Notes under the pieces: model-generated | Seen by the model: the letters and a program-made list of their open reading frames with translations, nothing else | Databases searched by the model: none | Told to the model about the DNA's origin: nothing | In this document: positions 16,496-25,137 of the stretch, piece by piece | Layout: every line of letters begins with the position of its first letter | How positions within the stretch are numbered: position 1 is the first letter of the stretch | Program-made: the position numbers and the translations under genes | Origin: Brevibacillus choshinensis | Lineage (GTDB): Bacteria > Bacillota > Bacilli > Brevibacillales > Brevibacillaceae | Reading direction: 5' to 3' | Length of the DNA: 64,000 nt | Assembly: GCF_001420695.1 (NCBI RefSeq) | Contig: NZ_LJJB01000013.1 | Coordinates: 1,457,731-1,521,730 of the forward strand

Positions 16496-16513
16496 AGGCA
16501 TATCCCCCTTGAT

Positions 16514-18895
16514 CTATGAAGGCAGCGTTCGTCTTCTGGTTATTGAAGTAGGTGATTCAGTGAGCGGTAAATAAAAGGTGACGATTGTTCCTTGTTCTTC
16601 TTTGCTTTCGATGGTGAGTTTCTTGTCTGCAAAATGCCCCAGCCTTTGATTGATGTTGGCGATACCTACCCCTAAAACGGCCTTCTTTCGGGATAAAATT
16701 TCTTTGATTTTTTGTTCTGACATCCCGACACCATCGTCTTTCACAGTGACTTCAATAGATTCCCCTTTTGTTTGGACGGAAAGCCTTACCGTGCCACCCT
16801 GCGCTTTTTTCACAACCCCGTGCCGGATTGCATTTTCCACTAAAGGCTGTATCATCAATGGCATGATCTCATGCTGTAAACAGGTTTCATCAATTTCAAA
16901 AATGGTTTGGAGTCGTTTTCCATATCTGGCTTGCTCGATATCCACATAGGATTGCACCAGTTCTATTTCCCGCTGCACTGTCACCAGCTCCCCCCGGTTA
17001 TCCGTATTAAATACGATTCTTAGGTATTTGCTGAGACTGTTTAATAATTCTCCTGCTTTTTCTGGATCCGTATAGCAAAAGGCCATAATCGCACTTAAAG
17101 CATTGTATAAAAAGTGAGGTTTTATTTGTGATTGCAAATAGGCCATTTCGTTTATTGCTACTTCTTTTTCAAGCTTTTTCGAGAACTTTTTGGTTCTAAC
17201 AAAACCAAATACCACTAGCGATAAAACTATCAATGCTATCAGTAAAATGAAAGCGATCAGATTACGATTTCTCTTTTGCGCAATATACCTGTTCCTAAGA
17301 TCAACCTCACCAACCGTATACTTCGTTACCAGTTCATTGACATCAAAATAATTCATGGCCCGATCCATAATGCTTATTAAGGATTCCATCTCATCCGATT
17401 TTCGAAAAAAATAGGAGTAATCTTTAGGGGACTCTACAATTCGATAAACAGTAGTCAAATCAAACAGCTCATTTTCATAATAATCTTCCAAAAACACATG
17501 TTCATTTTGGAATATATAGTCAACATCGCCATTTTTCAATCCGCGATACATCTTTTTATCACTATCAAAATATGTGATTTGTTCTTTAGGGATGATTGTT
17601 TCAATAAATTCTGTGATTGATGTGCCCTTTACGATGCCTACTTTTTCATGAAGCAGTTCTTGCGCGTAATTGATCTTTTTATAGTTATCAGCTTTCGCAA
17701 TCACAGAATAATTCGTGGAATAATAAGGTTTAGAAAAGTGACCAAACTTTTGTCTGGGTCGTGTAATGCTTAGTGGAAACAGGAGGTCTATATCCTTATT
17801 CTTCACTCGATCAACCTTATCAGACCAACTGAGTTCTCCATCACGTATAAAGGTATATTGTAATCCGATCATGTCTGCCATGTTTTCAAAAAGTTCGACG
17901 CTAGCGCCTGCATATTTCCCTTTTTCTTTATCATAAAAGGATAGGGGAGAAAAGTCGTCATCCACCATAACTCGAATTTCTCCAATTGAACGTATCAATT
18001 CCTTTTCCTTCTCCGTCATAAAGAAGTGATGATACATATATGCTTTTCGTATTTCCTTCTCATATTCTGTCACGAGTTGACCTAATAGACTGGAAGCAGC
18101 TTTGTTTATGATAGATAGTAATAGCGGGTTTGAGCTGCTAGTAATTGTACGATAGGTTTCATCATTCCCAGGATTAGGGACAGGAATCGCCAAGAGACCA
18201 CGTTTAATAAGACTTCTGTAATTCTGAGTATTCGAGTAAATAAAATCGATCTTATTTTCCGTTAATGCAGCATAAGCAACCGAAATATCTTTGTATGGAT
18301 AGTATTTGATATCACTTACATGATTCAGCGGTTGACTGTTTTCCTCCAACATGTATAGAATAACGATTCTTTTCCCTGCAAGTGTGTATCCAAGTGTGTC
18401 ATAATTTATTTTTTTGTCATTCGAATAAAATATGTAATTCATATTGATGCTAATGGGTGAACTAAACAGAATATCAGGATCGTTCATTGCACGCCTTTGA
18501 ATCATGGGTGACAAATCCAAAGAACCATTCGATATTTTATGGATTACATCCTCTGAACTGCTTACTGAAACATAAGATAGCTTTAACTCTAATACTTTTT
18601 CCAGGCAGGAGTAGAAGAATGTATTGATCCCATATTCCTTGCCATTATCGTTAAATTCATAGAATCCCCCCATGAAATCAAGATCACGAGGAACTTTCAA
18701 CTCTTTTTTTCTGATTTCTTTCAGGTACTCTATTTCTTCCTCTGTGAATGGAATCGATTCTCTGGAAAAGGAGTCTGTAATGACACTATATTTTTCATAG
18801 ATTTCATCATATCTATTTTGGGAGGCCGCGAAACCCGACGAAAGAAACCAAACCATAATCAAAAGTACGATCACTCTTTTTCCATACATTCTCAC
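16514..18895 (-). CDS. Sensor histidine kinase with two SBP-type sensor domains, LytS-like kinase core
   Basis: 793 residues. After a signal-like segment (about 8-24) come two family 3 solute-binding domains, roughly 60-280 and 300-530; the second begins IRVMVDDDFSPLSFYDKEKG. A membrane segment lies at about 545-568. The kinase core is of the LytS/His_kinase type: phospho-His in QSQIKPHFLYNALSA, ATP-binding N-box PLVENAIRHG, and G-boxes DDGVGMS and GVGIANINQRL. The sensor layout recalls BvgS/EvgS Venus-flytrap kinases but on a different core. It is encoded beside an amino acid ABC importer, so it may sense an extracellular amino acid. Confidence 0.88.
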   Translation of the reverse strand: MRMYGKRVIVLLIMVWFLSSGFAASQNRYDEIYEKYSVITDSFSRESIPFTEEEIEYLKEIRKKELKVPRDLDFMGGFYEFNDNGKEYGINTFFYSCLEKVLELKLSYVSVSSSEDVIHKISNGSLDLSPMIQRRAMNDPDILFSSPISINMNYIFYSNDKKINYDTLGYTLAGKRIVILYMLEENSQPLNHVSDIKYYPYKDISVAYAALTENKIDFIYSNTQNYRSLIKRGLLAIPVPNPGNDETYRTITSSSNPLLLSIINKAASSLLGQLVTEYEKEIRKAYMYHHFFMTEKEKELIRSIGEIRVMVDDDFSPLSFYDKEKGKYAGASVELFENMADMIGLQYTFIRDGELSWSDKVDRVKNKDIDLLFPLSITRPRQKFGHFSKPYYSTNYSVIAKADNYKKINYAQELLHEKVGIVKGTSITEFIETIIPKEQITYFDSDKKMYRGLKNGDVDYIFQNEHVFLEDYYENELFDLTTVYRIVESPKDYSYFFRKSDEMESLISIMDRAMNYFDVNELVTKYTVGEVDLRNRYIAQKRNRNLIAFILLIALIVLSLVVFGFVRTKKFSKKLEKEVAINEMAYLQSQIKPHFLYNALSAIMAFCYTDPEKAGELLNSLSKYLRIVFNTDNRGELVTVQREIELVQSYVDIEQARYGKRLQTIFEIDETCLQHEIMPLMIQPLVENAIRHGVVKKAQGGTVRLSVQTKGESIEVTVKDDGVGMSEQKIKEILSRKKAVLGVGIANINQRLGHFADKKLTIESKEEQGTIVTFYLPLTESPTSITRRRTLPS

Positions 18896-19203
18896 AACTC
18901 CTCATGCGCTAACGCCATCCCTTGTTTTTTCAAAGATTACGCCTCGCCCTCTCCCGGAAGTGCGTAATAAAACGAGTGTACCACCCGGTTTGAACATGCG
19001 CTAGAGATTAAGAAGGACATCCAGATTTTTCCGAAAACAACGCTTTTGCCGAACCGGATGAAGGCTACTGTTCGTTGAAAATAATGTTTTAGACTGACTC
19101 CACTAAATGAAACAGCGGCCACCTAAGACCTGAAAATAAAGTCTTAGACTAACCGCTGTTTTTATTGAACTAACGAACCCGTTAGCGTAACCGCTTGTGC
19201 GAA
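18896..19203. other. Gap between kinase gene and next module: repeats, possible gene fragment
   Basis: 19090-19195 holds repeat material: inverted tail units GAAAATAATGTTTTAGACT and GAAAATAAAGTCTTAGACT, a hairpin AACAGCGG / CCGCTGTT, and the head CCCGTTAGCGTAA at 19178. Plus-strand codons around 18990-19082 read RFEHALEIKKDIQIFPKTTL then LPNRMKATVR and a stop, which looks protein-like but has no start and is not recognised. Confidence 0.4.
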
Positions 19204-19500
19204 CTATAGAACCTTAACCGTGGCAATCTCTCTTCCAGCCCATAATCTAAAGGTGTACCCACTGACAAGATCTCCCCAAGGCGCATCATCGACTGAAAAT
19301 CGTACATCCGCATATGTTTGCCATGTTCCTTCAATCTGACTTATAATTCTAACGGGTACGGTCCAAGTATCCCCGGTAAACTGTTCATCCTCAAGATCTC
19401 CGTAGTTCACGATTAGTTCTTGCAACCAAATATTACAGGGAAACTTACTAGGATCTTTATCCCATATAATGAGCGCTTTGACTGAACGTATTGCTTCCAT
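19204..19500 (-). CDS. Hypothetical protein
   Basis: 98 residues, soluble, beta-rich, many aromatic residues (WDKDPSKFPCNIWLQELIV, GDTWTVPVRIISQIEGTWQT, SGYTFRLWAGREIATVKVL). An AAGGGGGTC site precedes ATG 19500. I do not recognise a family. Residues 60-98 (ADVRFSVDDAPWGDLVSGYT, then FRLWAGREIA) read like a folded immunoglobulin-like or capsule-type strand series but this is only impression. Confidence 0.6.
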   Translation of the reverse strand: MEAIRSVKALIIWDKDPSKFPCNIWLQELIVNYGDLEDEQFTGDTWTVPVRIISQIEGTWQTYADVRFSVDDAPWGDLVSGYTFRLWAGREIATVKVL

Positions 19501-19565
19501 AATCGACCCCCTTGTTCAGAACAACATGCATCACGGGCCGATTGTTAAAAGGCTTGACGGCTTCT

Positions 19566-20027
19566 TTAGAATGGCTTAAGGACCATAAGCACGGTTATGG
19601 CAATCATCAGCAGCTGTGACGCCGTCTCGATTGGTGCGATCTTTTTCATCAATCGACCGAGCTCGGCGGGTACTTCATCCCCTTTGCCTTGACTTATAGA
19701 TGCAATCTGCATGATCTTTTTAATGCGCGGCCCGATCAATCCGTCGATCGTGGCGACCATGAGCAGCGATAAAAGGACCGATATATTTAGCCACATTTGG
19801 GACAACCCTATCTGGGTTATGATCATTAGCCAAACCCCAGTAATAATAAGTACGGCTCCGCCAATTTTAGGCAGGATGGCAAGCTTGTTCGTTACATCAA
19901 AAGCAAAGCGCAACTGGCCGGGGGTGCTAGCGGACCTTCGAATGACGGGTACCACGAAAGAGGGACCGATTACCGCGATAGAAGCCAATATATGCAAAAC
20001 GAGGAGCCATCCAAACAAACTGATCAT
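19566..20027 (-). CDS. DUF2269-type integral membrane protein
   Basis: 153 residues with four hydrophobic segments (about 5-27, 48-68, 77-93, 131-150), matching the DUF2269/YndJ-like small membrane proteins. Function unknown. GGAG directly abuts the ATG at 20027, so TTG at 20018 (eight bases from GGAG) may be the true start. Follows the NAD(P)-binding gene by 13 bases; the two are a unit. Confidence 0.75.
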   Translation of the reverse strand: MISLFGWLLVLHILASIAVIGPSFVVPVIRRSASTPGQLRFAFDVTNKLAILPKIGGAVLIITGVWLMIITQIGLSQMWLNISVLLSLLMVATIDGLIGPRIKKIMQIASISQGKGDEVPAELGRLMKKIAPIETASQLLMIAITVLMVLKPF

Positions 20028-20040
20028 CTCCTTCTTGCTC

Positions 20041-20772
20041 TTAGCGAACCGGAATATCGCTTTGATAGGCGAGACCGACCCTTTTTCTCTTAAAAGGCCC
20101 TCCGAGCTCGATATGGTCCAGCATGCATTTCACGACATCATCATAAGCAACATCCAGCTCTTGAAGCCGGCTGAACAAATAACCGGCTATATCGGCCTCG
20201 GAAAATTCCTTAATCGTCTTCGGAATTGATATGGGTAAGGTTTCCGTTGTCACATTTAGATGAACCGACGCCGGAGGCTCTATCGAATCAATCATAGTTC
20301 CCGGACACATAATTGACCAATCGAGCTCAGACTGCAGCAGTCGTTCAAAATTCCGGTTGTGATTTTTATACGCGGGTGGGAAGCCGGGCAGATTGTTGCC
20401 AATGAGATCAGTATATGGAATATCCAGCAGGCCGGCACCTCCCATTACCCATACCCTCCCAGAAAAACTAGGGTGGACTTCACATTGGCTTATAATGTTA
20501 TCAACGAGACGAATGAACTCATCTCCTTGACCTGCATGGCCGGCAGCAATAATAGCGGCGTCTTGATGCGAGAGCGCCTCGCCGACGCTTACTGGGTTTA
20601 TGATATCGTCCACGATCACCTTCACATGTTTTGCGGAACGCTCGCCTTGCTGTTCATAAAACTTCTCAGAGTTTCGCACGAATGCTGTCATTTCATGTCC
20701 CATTTTACCCCCTTGCTCCAGTGCTCTTCTCCCTGTATTTCCCGTTGCTCCGAAAACAATAATTTTCATCAT
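20041..20772 (-). CDS. NAD(P)-binding Rossmann-fold protein (atypical SDR, NmrA/YwnB-like)
   Basis: 243 residues. The nucleotide-binding loop is KIIVFGATGNTGRRALEQG at the N-terminus, followed by a typical FVRNSEKF strand-turn and VIVDDI, HQDAAIIAAGHAGQ. No classic YxxxK catalytic pair is evident, so it is an atypical SDR that could be a reductase, isomerase or redox sensor. AAGGAGGA precedes the start. The HxlR regulator upstream and shared palindromes suggest redox/electrophile-responsive control. Confidence 0.85.
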   Translation of the reverse strand: MMKIIVFGATGNTGRRALEQGGKMGHEMTAFVRNSEKFYEQQGERSAKHVKVIVDDIINPVSVGEALSHQDAAIIAAGHAGQGDEFIRLVDNIISQCEVHPSFSGRVWVMGGAGLLDIPYTDLIGNNLPGFPPAYKNHNRNFERLLQSELDWSIMCPGTMIDSIEPPASVHLNVTTETLPISIPKTIKEFSEADIAGYLFSRLQELDVAYDDVVKCMLDHIELGGPFKRKRVGLAYQSDIPVR

Positions 20773-20874
20773 TTTTTCCTCCTTTTATAAATGCTCCCGA
20801 TATTTCATTTTTGGATTGACTCAAGCGTAGCATCGTTTCAAAATCTTGATAAGAACCCACTTTAATGTAGGGTA

Positions 20875-20890
20875 CTTACTTAAAAGTAAG
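20875..20890. promoter_or_regulatory. Candidate HxlR operator upstream of the NAD(P)-binding gene
   Basis: CTTACTTAAAAGTAAG is a perfect palindrome about 100 bases upstream of the 20772 start. A related site lies upstream of the HxlR gene itself at 21355-21370. Confidence 0.65.
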
Positions 20891-20929
20891 CATAAGCAGA
20901 AAGGGACAGGAATGCTGACTGTAAATGAG

Positions 20930-20964
20930 AAAAAGCTGCCAGGTCAAATCCCGTGGCAGCTTTT
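20930..20964 (-). terminator. Terminator after the HxlR gene
   Basis: An AAAAGCTGCCA / TGGCAGCTTTT stem, symmetrical enough to work in both directions. Confidence 0.75.
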
Positions 20965-21007
20965 GTTATGAGTGCTTGAATTAGTGTACAAATTAATTGA
21001 ACCATCT

Positions 21008-21340
21008 TTAAGAAGCAGGTTCTTCATATTTCCGCTTATTATGGTTTTCTCCCCAAGCACACATGACTTCTGCTACAGGAATCAATGTTTTGCCATATTC
21101 ACTAAGGGAATATTCTACTTTTGGAGGGACGGTGGGGTAGACCGTTCTATCGATAATGCCCTCTCGTTCCAAGTCCCGTAGATGTTGTGAAAGCATTTTT
21201 TGAGAAACATCAGGTATAAGCTTTTCCAGATCGTTGAATCGCTTATTGGATTGTATCAAATGCCATAAAATCATTGGTTTCCATTTGCCACCTAGAACAT
21301 GAATGATTGTCTCCACTGGACATTCAAGCTGATGAATCAT
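21008..21340 (-). CDS. HxlR-family transcriptional regulator
   Basis: 110 residues: C7 in LECPVETIIHVLGGKWKPMI, the conserved cysteine of HxlR regulators, then winged-helix elements (SNKRFNDLEKLIPDVSQKML, SQHLRDLEREGIIDRTVYPT, VEYSLSEYGKTLIPV). HxlR proteins sense aldehydes or redox stress and often control neighbouring oxidoreductases. It is upstream of the NAD(P)-binding/DUF2269 pair on the same strand but separated by a terminator. Confidence 0.92.
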   Translation of the reverse strand: MIHQLECPVETIIHVLGGKWKPMILWHLIQSNKRFNDLEKLIPDVSQKMLSQHLRDLEREGIIDRTVYPTVPPKVEYSLSEYGKTLIPVAEVMCAWGENHNKRKYEEPAS

Positions 21341-21354
21341 TGATAAATCATCCC

Positions 21355-21370
21355 CTTACCTTTAAGTAAG
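21355..21370. promoter_or_regulatory. Candidate HxlR operator, autoregulatory site
   Basis: CTTACCTTTAAGTAAG matches the palindrome at 20875-20890 in 14 of 16 positions and lies 15 bases upstream of the HxlR start; TTACCTTAAAGTATAC follows at 21375-21390. Confidence 0.65.
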
Positions 21371-21459
21371 TTCATTACCTTAAAGTATACACTTAACAAA
21401 AATTTACAGGATGTTTGCAATCCGGTCAACCAAATAAAGTTAATTCGAAACAGATGTCA

Positions 21460-21516
21460 GCAGAAAATAAAGTGTTAGACTGGATGTCTTTATACTTTAT
21501 TTTTCCGGAACAGCTA
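21460..21516. repeat. Dispersed repeat, inverted pair of tail units
   Basis: An inverted unit GAAAATAAAGTGTTAGACT and a forward unit GTCTTTATACTTTATTTTTC face each other and end in CCGGAACA. The acetyltransferase reading frame begins directly at this edge. Confidence 0.7.
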
Positions 21517-21527
21517 TTGTTGAGTGT

Positions 21528-21941
21528 GTGAATGCAGCTTACAACCTGTACATTGATATAATGGGGAGAAGACCTGCCCCTATGCTTGCAGATTATAAAG
21601 AACTTATCTCAAATAATTTTGTATTTATAGTCACAGACAGGGATGAATTAAAAGGTCTGATTGTAGGTCTGATTGTGCTAATTCCGAAGGATAATTACTT
21701 GTTGATCGAAAATGTGGCAGTCCACCCCACTTTCCAAGGACAGGGAATCGGACGCAAATTAATTGAGTTTGCTATGTCCTTTGCTAAAGAGGCATTATTT
21801 CAGGAAGTTCGCCTATACACAAACGAGTTTATGACTGAAAACCTCGCGTATTATCCCAAACTCGGATTTTTTGAATTGGGTCGCCGAACAGAAGATGGTT
21901 ATAGACGTGTATATATGTCAAAACCTCTAATTCCTTATTAA
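21528..21941 (+). CDS. GNAT acetyltransferase, N-terminally truncated
   Basis: 137 residues from a GTG, with no ribosome site. The body is a normal GNAT: LLIENVAVHPTFQGQGIGRKL (acetyl-CoA P-loop Q/RxxGxG/A) and AYYPKLGFFELGRR. Family members normally have about 20 residues before VNAAY that form the first strand; here the frame runs back (AIVECVNAAYNLYI) straight into a dispersed repeat ending GGAACA. I infer that the repeat replaced the start of the gene, so it is probably inactive or poorly expressed. Confidence 0.7.
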   Translation: MNAAYNLYIDIMGRRPAPMLADYKELISNNFVFIVTDRDELKGLIVGLIVLIPKDNYLLIENVAVHPTFQGQGIGRKLIEFAMSFAKEALFQEVRLYTNEFMTENLAYYPKLGFFELGRRTEDGYRRVYMSKPLIPY

Positions 21942-21950
21942 ACTAAACTA

Positions 21951-22033
21951 CCCATTAGCGTAGAAAAGGCAGCCTGTTGTTAACGGCTGCCTTTATGTTT
22001 GAATAGTTGAGCTATCGAAGCCGTTAGCGTAAC
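21951..22033. repeat. Dispersed repeat, hairpin type
   Basis: Head CCCATTAGCGTAGA, hairpin AAAAGGCAGCC / GGCTGCCTTT, spacer TGAGCTATCGAAG, second head CCGTTAGCGTAACG. The hairpin also serves as a terminator for the GNAT gene. Nearly the same element is at 40873-40955 and 43680-43768. Confidence 0.8.
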
Positions 22034-22063
22034 GGCATTCACGATTTGACGCCTACTTCAAAA

Positions 22064-22103
22064 AAAGGGAACAGGCCACCCTTGGCAGTCTGCTCCCTGG
22101 TTC
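22064..22103 (-). terminator. Terminator of the PadR/ABC operon
   Basis: On the minus strand GGGAGCAG and CTGTTCCC pair around an inner GCCA/TGGC stem and are followed by seven T residues. Confidence 0.7.
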
Positions 22104-22176
22104 TCTTTATTCCCTATTACTTTGACATAAAGGAGTAATAGAACATCACTTCGCTGCGACTTAATACCTGCAAACA

Positions 22177-22947
22177 TTAAGTTGCTTTCCGTTTGTACGC
22201 GCGCATTGCAAATATATAAGCTACGAGCATAATTCCGACGCACCACGCAAGTGCGATCCATATATTATTGCCCACAGGCTGACCTGACAGAAGCGCACGG
22301 ATTGCTTCCACGATTGAAGTCACCGGCTGGTTATCGGCAAAAGCGCGAACTACCTTCGGCATCGAATCGGTCGGCACAAAGGCCGAGCTGATAAACGGCA
22401 GGAAGATAAGCGGATAGGAAAATGCGCTTGCACCTTCCACCGATTTTCCGGACAATCCGGCAATCACCGCGATCCAAGTCAAAGCCAGTGTAAACAGCAC
22501 GAGTATACCGGTTACGGCGAGCCATGGCAGGACCCCTGCCGACGAGCGAAAGCCCATAATGAGCGCTACGATAATGATGACGACAAGAGAAATGACGTTG
22601 GATACCAGCGAGGTCAGCACGTGCCCCCACAGCACGGCGGAACGCGCAATCGGCATGGAGTGGAACCGCTCAATGATGCCCCGCTGCTTATCCATAAACA
22701 GGCGGTATGCCGTATAGGATATACCGCTTGCAATCGCAATCAGCAAGATGCCGGGCAACAGGTAGTTCACATAGTTATCCGTACCGGTTTGGATTGCGCC
22801 ACCAAACACATAGACAAAAAGCAGCATCATCGCAATCGGAGTGATGCAGACCGTGACGATGGTGTCCATGCTTCGGAAAATATGACGTATGGAACGTCCA
22901 AGCATCACGCTTATGTCGCTAAAAAAGTGACTCTTTACCGTCTCCAT
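22177..22947 (-). CDS. ABC-2 type exporter permease (DrrB-like)
   Basis: 256 residues, six predicted membrane segments, with the ABC-2 family block DKQRGIIERFHSMPIARSAV and a C-terminal region (ADNQPVTSIVEAIRALLSGQ) seen in daunorubicin-type DrrB permeases. It begins immediately after the ATPase stop (TAA-ATG). Expected to export a hydrophobic drug or peptide. Confidence 0.9.
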   Translation of the reverse strand: METVKSHFFSDISVMLGRSIRHIFRSMDTIVTVCITPIAMMLLFVYVFGGAIQTGTDNYVNYLLPGILLIAIASGISYTAYRLFMDKQRGIIERFHSMPIARSAVLWGHVLTSLVSNVISLVVIIIVALIMGFRSSAGVLPWLAVTGILVLFTLALTWIAVIAGLSGKSVEGASAFSYPLIFLPFISSAFVPTDSMPKVVRAFADNQPVTSIVEAIRALLSGQPVGNNIWIALAWCVGIMLVAYIFAMRAYKRKAT

Positions 22948-23706
22948 TTACATTGCCTCCTTTTTACCGATAATTGCGAGGAAAATCTCTTCCAATGAAG
23001 GTTGTTTTTCCACATACTCCACCTTTGCGGGCGGGAACAGCTTTTTCAGTTCCTGAAGCGTGCCATTGGCAATTATCCTGCCTTCATGCAAAATGGCAAT
23101 TCGATCGGCTAGTTGTTCAGCCTCATCCAAATACTGAGTGGTCAGGAAAACCGTCGTTCCACCGTTGGCAAGCTCTTTAACAATCTTCCAGGCTTCAATG
23201 CGTGCCTCGGGGTCAAGCCCGGTGGTCGGCTCATCGAGGAAAATAAGCGGCGGTTTTCCGATCAGGCTCATGGCAATGTCGAGCCTGCGGCGCATACCGC
23301 CCGAATAGGTGGACACCTTGCGGTCGGAGGCGTCGTTCAAGCCGAAGCGATTCAGTAAATCATCCGCGACATGACGCGGATTTTTAAGGTGTCGCAGTTT
23401 GGCGATCATGATCAGATTTTCCCGCCCGGTCAATATCTCGTCCACGGCGGCAAATTGCCCGGTCAGACTGATCGCATGCCGCACATTCTCGGGTCTTGAC
23501 GCGACGTCAAATCCGTTTACGGTGGCGGTGCCTCCGTCATGCTTGAGGAGCGTGGTGAGGATTCTGACAATCGTCGTCTTGCCCGCGCCGTTGGAGCCAA
23601 GCAGGGCGAAAATCTCACCTCGCTTCACTTCAAAATCGACGCCCTTTAGGACTTCTATGTCCTTGAAAGACTTTTGCAGCCCTTTCACTTGAATTGCTTT
23701 TTCCAT
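22948..23706 (-). CDS. ABC exporter ATP-binding protein (DrrA-like)
   Basis: 252 residues with Walker A GSNGAGKTT, signature YSGGMRRRLDIAMSL, Walker B LIFLDEPTTGLD and a switch region (TTQYLDEAEQLADRIAI). The DrrA-type drug exporter ATPases have the same TTQYLDEAD sequence. GGGGGATAT precedes the start. Encoded after two DUF1048 genes and a PadR regulator. Confidence 0.92.
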   Translation of the reverse strand: MEKAIQVKGLQKSFKDIEVLKGVDFEVKRGEIFALLGSNGAGKTTIVRILTTLLKHDGGTATVNGFDVASRPENVRHAISLTGQFAAVDEILTGRENLIMIAKLRHLKNPRHVADDLLNRFGLNDASDRKVSTYSGGMRRRLDIAMSLIGKPPLIFLDEPTTGLDPEARIEAWKIVKELANGGTTVFLTTQYLDEAEQLADRIAILHEGRIIANGTLQELKKLFPPAKVEYVEKQPSLEEIFLAIIGKKEAM

Positions 23707-23722
23707 CCCGATATCCCCCCTT

Positions 23723-24073
23723 TTACTTTTTTTTATCCGTAACCTTTTTCATTGCCTTGTTAACTTCTTGGTTAACAGATTCTTGATAGATGTCAGCATA
23801 AGTTTTTGAATCTTTGATTAGTTCGTCGCAAAAAGCCGCTACGTCACTGCCCGTCACATCGAGCACGCCTTTCCCCAAGGCCGCGCCCTCTTCAAAAAGA
23901 TCGACAATCCCCGAGAGCAAACCCGTGCCGTCGGTTAGATCAACAGGGCCGACCTTAAAAAGATATTTTTGAATCTCTTTATAAACAATCTGATAATCCT
24001 GAGGGAGCGCTTTGACACGCGCTACGTGCGCTCGCCACTCTTTTTTGCCTTCGATGATATCTCGTATTTTCAT
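23723..24073 (-). CDS. DUF1048 protein (second copy)
   Basis: 116 residues, all-helical, KIRDIIEGKKEWRAHVARVK then ALPQDYQIVYKEIQKYLFK, characteristic of DUF1048. These small proteins are typically found between PadR-like regulators and ABC exporters; function unknown. It is a paralogue of the next protein upstream, sharing LP-DYQ--W/YEKI and the GLL---DLFEE segment. Confidence 0.85.
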   Translation of the reverse strand: MKIRDIIEGKKEWRAHVARVKALPQDYQIVYKEIQKYLFKVGPVDLTDGTGLLSGIVDLFEEGAALGKGVLDVTGSDVAAFCDELIKDSKTYADIYQESVNQEVNKAMKKVTDKKK

Positions 24074-24085
24074 TGTATCCTCCTC

Positions 24086-24433
24086 CTATTTACCTAATTT
24101 TTTAGCGATATTATTGTTGAGTTGTTCGCGCCACTTGTCGCGAACAGACTTAGCCCCTTCTTCGCCGGCCAGGGCTGAACAGAACCCTTTGATATCGTCA
24201 CCCAAAACCTCTTGGACACTCTGACCGTCTGCAGCCGATTCTTCCAGCAGGCCAAGCACACCGTCAAGAATTGACATGAGGTTGCGACCGGTGAAATCTG
24301 CGTGCGGCCAAAGATTTACATTAATTTTTTCCCATGCCGATTGATAATCAGCCGGCAGCTTTTTGACTCGCGAATCAAAAATCTTAAATTCTTTAGTCAT
24401 GTCGCTGCCGGTGATTTTTTCCCAGAAATTCAT
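24086..24433 (-). CDS. DUF1048 protein (first copy)
   Basis: 115 residues, DUF1048 (EFKIFDSRVKKLPADYQSAW, LDGVLGLLEESAADGQSVQE, VLGDDIKGFCSALAGEEG). Its ATG overlaps the PadR stop (TAATG), so translation is coupled. The tandem arrangement with a diverged second copy suggests a heterodimer or two related partners. Confidence 0.85.
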   Translation of the reverse strand: MNFWEKITGSDMTKEFKIFDSRVKKLPADYQSAWEKINVNLWPHADFTGRNLMSILDGVLGLLEESAADGQSVQEVLGDDIKGFCSALAGEEGAKSVRDKWREQLNNNIAKKLGK

Positions 24434-24765
24434 TATTCTTTCTCCTTTAACTCGTTAATTTTTGATGATACGAACTCCCATTTTTCCCAGAACCTTCGCA
24501 GCTCCTCACGCCCTGCGTCGTTGATTGCGAAAAATTTTCGCGGCGGTCCCATGTCGGAGGGTTTCTTGGTGATCTCCACCAACTTGTTTTTTTCAAGCCG
24601 GATCAGGATGGTGTATACCGTCCCCTCAACAACATCTGTAAAGCCTAGGGCGTTCAGCTGCCGAGTGATTTCGTAGCCGTAGGTTTCTTTGCGGCTTATA
24701 ATTTCAAGGACACAGCCCTCAAGCACGCCTTTGAGCATTTCCGTTAGGTTTTCCAGCACAATCAC
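24433..24765 (-). CDS. PadR-family transcriptional regulator
   Basis: 110 residues: LKGVLEGCVLEIISRKETYG, YEITRQLNALGFTDVVEGTV, YTILIRLEKNKLVEI, the PadR winged helix, with a short C-terminal dimerisation helix. The start is uncertain: GTG at 24765 is given, GTG 24759 is also possible. First gene of the padR-DUF1048-DUF1048-ABC operon and likely its repressor. Confidence 0.9.
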   Translation of the reverse strand: MIVLENLTEMLKGVLEGCVLEIISRKETYGYEITRQLNALGFTDVVEGTVYTILIRLEKNKLVEITKKPSDMGPPRKFFAINDAGREELRRFWEKWEFVSSKINELKEKE

Positions 24766-24791
24766 CCCAAGCTATTCTGTATGACAGGTAT

Positions 24792-24808
24792 GCAGTATTA
24801 CTTACTAC
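24792..24808. promoter_or_regulatory. Candidate PadR operator
   Basis: GCAGTA-N5-TACTAC is an imperfect palindrome 27 bases upstream of the PadR start. Short and unverified. Confidence 0.35.
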
Positions 24809-24901
24809 CGCTATAAAGTAACACGCAGTAGCTGGTTTGTCAATGGCGTTTGCTCTGGCACGGATTTTACATTTTCACTATCCTGCCCGTTCGTATTATG
24901 A

Positions 24902-25083
24902 GGTCAGCCAGTTTTTACTGGTTGACCATTTTTTATATAGTTCTACGATTACGGTAGCCGGGGTAGAACGTCCCTGCCCGTGGGGCATTGACCCCGTCCG
25001 CTAAACTGTTCACCCCCTACTTGTAGAAACATGTTTGAGGCTGGTTGGGACTTAGATCTCGTATAACAAGCGAAGCTATGATA
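24902..25083 (+). ncRNA. Predicted bridge RNA of IS110 copy 3
   Basis: Same sequence and structure as the RNA described at 7724-7905, shifted by 17178. In this copy the left target matches the guide in nine positions (CCTGCCCGT) and the right target in six (TTAGCG). Confidence 0.7.
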
Positions 25084-25137
25084 CTACAAGCAGGACTAGG
25101 GGTTACCGGCAAATTATCTTGGAAAAGGAGCGATACA

